This document shows, in pieces, positions 10,414 through 13,832 of a DNA stretch of 13,832 nucleotides (position 1 is the first letter of the stretch; each line of letters starts with the position of its first letter). The stretch lies in NCBI GenBank assembly GCA_036339295.1, contig JAYZBK010000037.1, forward strand, positions 1 to 13,832. The letters run 5' to 3'. The DNA comes from GCA-002862325 sp036339295. GTDB taxonomy: Bacteria > Planctomycetota > Phycisphaerae > Phycisphaerales > SM1A02. The notes beneath the pieces are model-generated. The model did not search any database. It had not been told where the DNA came from and was given only the letters and a program-made list of their open reading frames with translations. The position numbers and the translations under genes were made by a program.

Positions 10414-11226
10414 TCAGGCACCTCCCCCGGGGACGGGCCGGGCCGAGAGCGCCCAGGCGTGGAGGACGTCGAGGACCTCGCCGGTGAAGTTCTCGTTCAC
10501 CACCCCGATGACGTCGATCGCCATGTAGACGACGACCAGGCCGATGATGATCCGGACGGGGAACCCGAGGCTGAGCACGTTGAGCTGCGGCACCGTCTTG
10601 GACACGAAGCCCATCGCGACCGTCTCGAGGAAGACGACGCCGAGGAGCGGCACGGCGATTCGCAGGCCGAACTCGGTCGCGGCGAGCAGGACGCCGATGA
10701 TCAGCGAGATCGCCCCGCCCTCCGCGACGAAGACCCCGGCGTCGACGTACTCGAAACTGCGGAGGACGCAGAGGAAGATCGCGTCCAGCCCGCCGAAGAC
10801 GAGGAACATGCCGATCGCGAGGTAGACCATGAGCTGCTCGAGCACGTCGCTCTCGGCGTCGGCCGCCGGGTTGTAGAAGCGGGCGAACCCGAGTCCCATC
10901 TGCTGGCCCATGACCAGGCCGCCCGTCTGCATCGCGAAGATCGGCAGAGACGCCACGAACCCGATCATGGCGCCGATCGCGATCTCGGCGGCGCCGAGCG
11001 GGACCATGGCCCAGGGATCCATGATGGACACCGCCGGGAACGCCACGCCGCGCTGCGACAGGACCGCCCATGCACCGACCCCGGTGACCAGCACCAGCAG
11101 GCCCTTGATGCGACCGGGAATCGCGCTCATGGAGACGAGCGGCGCGAAGATGAAGAGTCCGCCCAGTCGCATCACGACCAGGGCGGCGGGCCCCATGCTT
11201 CGCTCGATGATCGCGATCGCTTCCAT
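10414..11226 (-). CDS. fliR: FliR, flagellar export gate protein
   Basis: This is a 270-residue integral membrane protein that joins FliP and FliQ in the helical export-gate complex. About six hydrophobic segments are visible. The family's conserved first segment, MRLGGLFIFAPLVSMSAIPGRIK (residues 19-41), is present, as is the Gln/Gly/Met-rich loop around GGLVMGQQMGLGFARFYNP, where FliR has its well-known MGxxxxxxxDP-like feature. The later pair of helices includes PVRIIIGLVVVYMAI. Length is normal (about 255-265). The ATG at 11226 is preceded at short distance by AGGAAGG, and only 10 bases separate it from the fliQ stop; 1 base separates its stop from flhB. The strict order fliP-fliQ-fliR is kept, as in most flagellated bacteria. 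Confidence 0.93.
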   Translation of the reverse strand: MEAIAIIERSMGPAALVVMRLGGLFIFAPLVSMSAIPGRIKGLLVLVTGVGAWAVLSQRGVAFPAVSIMDPWAMVPLGAAEIAIGAMIGFVASLPIFAMQTGGLVMGQQMGLGFARFYNPAADAESDVLEQLMVYLAIGMFLVFGGLDAIFLCVLRSFEYVDAGVFVAEGGAISLIIGVLLAATEFGLRIAVPLLGVVFLETVAMGFVSKTVPQLNVLSLGFPVRIIIGLVVVYMAIDVIGVVNENFTGEVLDVLHAWALSARPVPGGGA

Positions 11227-11236
11227 CCTTCCTGCT

Positions 11237-11485
11237 TCAGCCCTGGAACATCGTGGTGGCGAACTGGACGAGCTCGGTCGCGATCCAGCCGAGGAGCGCG
11301 ACCGCGACGAGGATCATCGCGGCGATCTTGGGAACGAACGAGAGGGTCTGCTCCTGGATCTGCGTGACCGCCTGGGCGATCGAGACCACGAGGCCCACCG
11401 CGATGCCCGCGGCGAGGATCGGGGTCGAGATCCAGAGCGTGATCAGCAGGGTTTGTCGGACGAGATCGAGACCTTCGGCTTCCAT
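11237..11485 (-). CDS. fliQ: FliQ, flagellar export gate protein
   Basis: This is an 82-residue protein with two membrane helices (about residues 12-34 and 51-75) flanking the conserved stretch SIAQAVTQIQEQTLSFVPKI, which marks FliQ. Several copies form the outer part of the export gate with FliP and FliR. The usual length is about 89. The ATG at 11485 (MEAEGLDLVRQTLLITLW) was chosen because the family N-terminus begins there and GGAG sits 5 bases upstream. The frame continues to an ATG at 11527, which would add MRRRRRREPGNGVP, an unlikely arginine run in the 53-base gap after fliP. Confidence 0.94.
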   Translation of the reverse strand: MEAEGLDLVRQTLLITLWISTPILAAGIAVGLVVSIAQAVTQIQEQTLSFVPKIAAMILVAVALLGWIATELVQFATTMFQG

Positions 11486-11506
11486 CGGGACTCCATTCCC
11501 AGGTTC

Positions 11507-11525
11507 GCGTCGCCTCCTGCGACGC
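11507..11525. other. Hairpin with an AGGAG loop in the fliP-fliQ gap
   Basis: The arms GCGTCGC (11507-11513) and GCGACGC (11519-11525) pair perfectly. On the transcribed (minus) strand the five-base loop reads AGGAG, a ribosome-binding-like sequence. It lies about 29 bases upstream of the fliQ start at 11485, too far to be its ordinary binding site, and it also encodes the Arg run of the longer fliQ reading frame. Its effect on fliQ translation is speculative. Confidence 0.4.
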
Positions 11526-11538
11526 ATCGGCGACCCCG

Positions 11539-12366
11539 TCAGAACGGGACCGCACCGGCGGACGCGGCCTGCACGCCGTACATCAGGCTTCCGGCGACGA
11601 GCATCCAGCCGTCGGCGATCACGAAGAGCAGGAGCTTGAACGGCAACGAGACGAAGACGGGCGGGAGCATCATCATGCCCATCGAGATGAGCAGGCTCGA
11701 CACGACCATGTCGATCACGAGGAACGGCAGGTAGATCCTGAAGGCGATCAGGAACGCCGTCTTGAGCTCGCTGAGCACGAAGGCCGGGACCAGTTGCACG
11801 AGGCCGACCTCGTCGCCGAGCGGGTTGAAGTCACCGTCCCGCTCGTAGTCCCATCCCGAGAACTCCATCATCATCTGGAGGGAGCTCTCGTTCCCGTCGT
11901 ACCGGATCTGCGCCACCATGAATCGCTTCAGCGGTCGCTTCATGCCCTCCCAGGCCGCGGCCGAGTCCCGCTCCCCGACGGGGGCGTCGAGATAGGGCTG
12001 CAGCCCCTCCTCCCACATCGCGTCGAGCGTCGGGGTCATGGCGACGAAGGTCAGGAAGAGGCTGAGGCCGACGACGATCTGGCTGGGCGGAAGCCCCTGG
12101 GTGCCGATCGCCTGCCGAAGCAGGCCGATCACCACCACGAAACGCGTGAACGAGGTGCAGAGGATCAGGATCGCCGGCGCGACCGTCAGGAGCGTCAGCA
12201 GGAGGACGATCGTGATCGGTGCGGACGTCCCCGCGAGCCCGCCCGGCACCGCGGACGCGGCCGACTCGACGAACGCGATCGGATCCGCGAACGCCTGGGC
12301 GTCCGTGGTCGGGGCGGCCGTCGTGGCGGCCTGGCCGAGGATGGCGTTCGACGCCGTCGGGATCAT
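11539..12366 (-). CDS. fliP: FliP, flagellar export gate protein
   Basis: This is a 275-residue integral membrane protein, the core of the FliP-FliQ-FliR export gate. Conserved blocks include VAPAILILCTSFTRFVVVIG and LLRQAIGTQGLPPSQIVVGL (near 68-105), SLFLTFVAMTPTLDAMW, LVPAFVLSELKTAFLIAF, and the signature LPFLVIDMVVSSLLISMGMM plus LPPVFVSLPFKLLLFVIADGW. The first 45 residues (ILGQAATTAAPTTDAQ) are Ala/Thr-rich and show no clear cleavable signal peptide, which FliP of enterobacteria has but Bacillus-type FliP lacks. Length is slightly above the usual 220-250. The ATG at 12366 shares one base with the fliO stop (TGATG). The reading frame continues farther upstream, but that part lies inside fliO. 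Confidence 0.95.
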   Translation of the reverse strand: MIPTASNAILGQAATTAAPTTDAQAFADPIAFVESAASAVPGGLAGTSAPITIVLLLTLLTVAPAILILCTSFTRFVVVIGLLRQAIGTQGLPPSQIVVGLSLFLTFVAMTPTLDAMWEEGLQPYLDAPVGERDSAAAWEGMKRPLKRFMVAQIRYDGNESSLQMMMEFSGWDYERDGDFNPLGDEVGLVQLVPAFVLSELKTAFLIAFRIYLPFLVIDMVVSSLLISMGMMMLPPVFVSLPFKLLLFVIADGWMLVAGSLMYGVQAASAGAVPF

Positions 12367-13253
12367 CAGCCGCGGGCTCCGCGTCGGGGACGTCGGCGAG
12401 TGAGATCGACGGTCTCCATCGCGTCGTCGAGGGCGAGGCCGTCGCGACCTCCGAAGCCCTCGGGCCGGCCGGTGCGGTCGTAGCGACCGAGGTTCCGGGC
12501 GAGGGACCGCTCGAAGTCGTCCCGCCCGGTCCGTGAATCGGCACCCAGCCGGGTCCTCAGGTCGGCGACGTCGTTCGCATCCACGAATTCGGTGAGGGCG
12601 GTGATCTCCCCGCCCTTGCCGCCGTGCTGGTGGAGGAGGAGGATCCGCGGCCCGCACTCGACGAGCACGAGGGTGGCGCCCCGGCCGAAGGGATAGCGAG
12701 CCAGCACCGACAGGACGCCGGACGGACGTCCCGCGCCGGGGATCACGCCCCGCCTGGACATCCGCTTCGCCACGAAGGCCACCACGCCGAGGGCCACCAG
12801 CAGTCCGACCACGCGGACCTCGGGGCTGGTCCACCAGCCCCCTCCCTGGTCGCCCCGCGGCGAGAGCATGCCGCCGACGCCGCCGCCGAATCGATCGGTG
12901 ATCGGGGTGCGGGCCGTGCCGATCGTGCCCGCCTCGCCGGAGGGTTCGTCGGCGACCTCGGCCTCGGGGACCGGGGCCGGCAGCGGCGCCGCGTCCGAGG
13001 TGGCAGGTGGCTCGTCGCTCGCCTCGATCGGATCACCCAGGCCGCGGGAAGCGGCGGATTCGATCCGCGATGCGAGGCGGTCGGCCGTCGCTCGCAACGA
13101 CTCGACGTCGTCCCGGGCACCCAGGGTCACGGCACCGACGCCACTGACCGGCTTCGAGGTGGAGGGTTCGGCCTGGTTCGCACGAGCGGTCTCGGCACCG
13201 GCCAGAAGCGCGACGACGGCCGTCACGCACGCAAGTCTCGATCGATGATCCAT
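12366..13253 (-). CDS. fliO: FliO, flagellar export-gate assembly protein, with long exported N-terminal region
   Basis: This is a 295-residue FliO/FliZ-family protein, which helps assemble FliP. A signal peptide (residues 1-25, ending in ARA) is followed by about 115 residues of low-complexity sequence rich in Ala, Ser, Pro and Glu, predicted outside the membrane. One membrane helix follows (146-163, VRVVGLLVALGVVAFVAK), then a basic stop-transfer (KRMSRR). The cytoplasmic part has the family's small beta domain (about 178-236; LSVLARYPFGRGATLVLVEC, then RILLLHQH) and a long Arg/Gly/Asp-rich tail. FliO is about 100-220 residues in most species, so both ends are extended. Identification rests on topology, the beta-domain pattern and position between fliN and fliP, since FliO is poorly conserved. 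GGAAGG precedes the ATG by 5 bases. Confidence 0.85.
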   Translation of the reverse strand: MDHRSRLACVTAVVALLAGAETARANQAEPSTSKPVSGVGAVTLGARDDVESLRATADRLASRIESAASRGLGDPIEASDEPPATSDAAPLPAPVPEAEVADEPSGEAGTIGTARTPITDRFGGGVGGMLSPRGDQGGGWWTSPEVRVVGLLVALGVVAFVAKRMSRRGVIPGAGRPSGVLSVLARYPFGRGATLVLVECGPRILLLHQHGGKGGEITALTEFVDANDVADLRTRLGADSRTGRDDFERSLARNLGRYDRTGRPEGFGGRDGLALDDAMETVDLTRRRPRRGARG

Positions 13254-13313
13254 GGTCGCCTTCCGTGGCTTCGGATCGATGGGGAACGGCCGGATCCTCC
13301 GACCGGGACGAGG

Positions 13314-13826
13314 TCAGCCGGCGTCCGAGTCGGGGACCCGACCGACGATCTCGCTCACCCGCACGCAGAAGTTCTCGTTGAGCACCAGCACCTCGCCGCG
13401 GGCGACGTGGCGGCCGTTCACGTAGATGTCGACCGGATCACCGGCCGCCTTGTCGAGCTCCACCACCGATTCCGGCGAGAGCTTGAGCACGTCGTCGACG
13501 AGCATCCGGGTGCGCCCGAGCTCGATCCGGACGTCGAGATCGACGTCGCCGAGGAGCCCGATGCCGGTGCCCGCCCCGGGATCGCCCGAACCCGAGAGGT
13601 CGGGGAGATCGACCGGTCGGGCGGCCGCCTCGGCCTCCCTCGCCATGCCATCGACCTGGGCCGTCACGTCCTGGATCGCCTCGGTGGTCGGATCCAGCCC
13701 ATCGACGGACCCGTCGACGGGCGCATCGGCGGGCCCACCCGGCACGGGGGCGTCGGCCGACGGGGTCGGCTCGGGGGTCGACTCGGGGGTCGACTCGGGG
13801 GTCTGGGGATTCACTGGGTCGTTCAT
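13314..13826 (-). CDS. fliN: FliN, flagellar motor switch protein
   Basis: This is a 170-residue FliN-type protein of the C-ring, the motor part that sets rotation direction and receives export cargo. The SpoA domain covers about residues 94-163: DLDVRIELGRTRMLVDDVLK, LSPESVVELDKAAGDPVDIY, and VNGRHVARGEVLVLNENFCV. The domain is complete. It is preceded by about 90 acidic, Pro/Ser/Thr-rich residues, including three TPES-like repeats, making it longer than enterobacterial FliN (137) but without the CheC part of FliY. The ATG at 13826 is only 6 bases from the window end, so the ribosome binding site cannot be judged. It is the first gene visible in the operon; fliM would be expected just beyond the right edge. 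A 60-base gap separates it from fliO. Confidence 0.92.
   Translation of the reverse strand: MNDPVNPQTPESTPESTPEPTPSADAPVPGGPADAPVDGSVDGLDPTTEAIQDVTAQVDGMAREAEAAARPVDLPDLSGSGDPGAGTGIGLLGDVDLDVRIELGRTRMLVDDVLKLSPESVVELDKAAGDPVDIYVNGRHVARGEVLVLNENFCVRVSEIVGRVPDSDAG
13771..13803. repeat. 12-base tandem repeat in the fliN 5' region
   Basis: The unit TCGGGGGTCGAC occurs twice in full (13771-13782, 13783-13794) and once as its first nine bases (13795-13803). On the coding strand it gives TPES, repeated in the Pro/Thr/Glu/Ser-rich head of FliN. Copy changes would keep the frame. Confidence 0.9.
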
Positions 13827-13832
13827 TCGATC

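Noticed and set aside
12366..12834. Longer fliP reading frame extending upstream of 12366
   Set aside because: The added part lies in another frame of fliO and is Arg/Gly/Pro-rich with no similarity to FliP; the FliP start overlapping the fliO stop is better.

Overview
The window looks like a piece of a chromosome from a GC-rich (by eye about two thirds G+C) planctomycete, most likely of the Phycisphaerae type. This rests on three things: a PEP-CTERM-like secreted protein with a PAPG-type C-terminus, a DUF1080 (3-keto-disaccharide hydrolase family) lipoprotein of the kind abundant in planctomycetes, and a single long flagellar export cluster. The assignment is inference; no rRNA or other marker gene is present.

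Left part (1-2340). A PEP-CTERM-type secreted protein gene (106-747, minus) diverges across a 196-base gap from a two-gene plus-strand unit. That unit is the B subunit of a 3-oxoacid CoA-transferase (944-1606), whose stop overlaps in an ATGA the start of a DUF1080 lipoprotein (1603-2322). No A subunit of the transferase is visible. A perfect 15-bp hairpin (2351-2383) separates this unit from the convergent flagellar genes and probably terminates transcription from both sides.

Right part (2450-13826). Everything is on the minus strand, read from right to left: fliN, fliO, fliP, fliQ, fliR, flhB, flhA, flhF, flhG, a small unrecognised two-TM protein gene, and a sigma-28 (FliA/WhiG-type) gene. 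Junctions are tight up to flhA: fliO/fliP overlap by 1 base, fliR-flhB are 1 base apart, and flhF/flhG overlap by 4. There are two larger gaps, 183 bases between flhA and flhF (rich in short hairpins) and 293 bases before the sigma gene (which holds a weak promoter candidate and dyads).

The products form one pathway. FliO, FliP, FliQ and FliR build the export gate in the inner membrane. FlhB and FlhA are its substrate-switch and docking components. FliN is a C-ring/switch protein. FlhF (SRP-type GTPase) and FlhG (MinD-type ATPase) set flagellar position and number, and the sigma factor transcribes late flagellar genes. The order resembles that of Bacillus-type fla/che operons, with chemotaxis genes absent between flhG and the sigma gene. 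The left edge (1-105) holds no gene. The operon promoter lies beyond the right edge, where fliM would be expected.

I did not find a wholly new system. The most interesting items are the uncharacterised two-TM protein inside the flagellar operon, the histone-H1-like tail on the sigma factor, the NPEH (not NPTH) cleavage motif in FlhB, the hexanucleotide-coded Glu-Pro tract in FlhF, the hairpin cluster between flhA and flhF, and the CoA-transferase B subunit without a partner.
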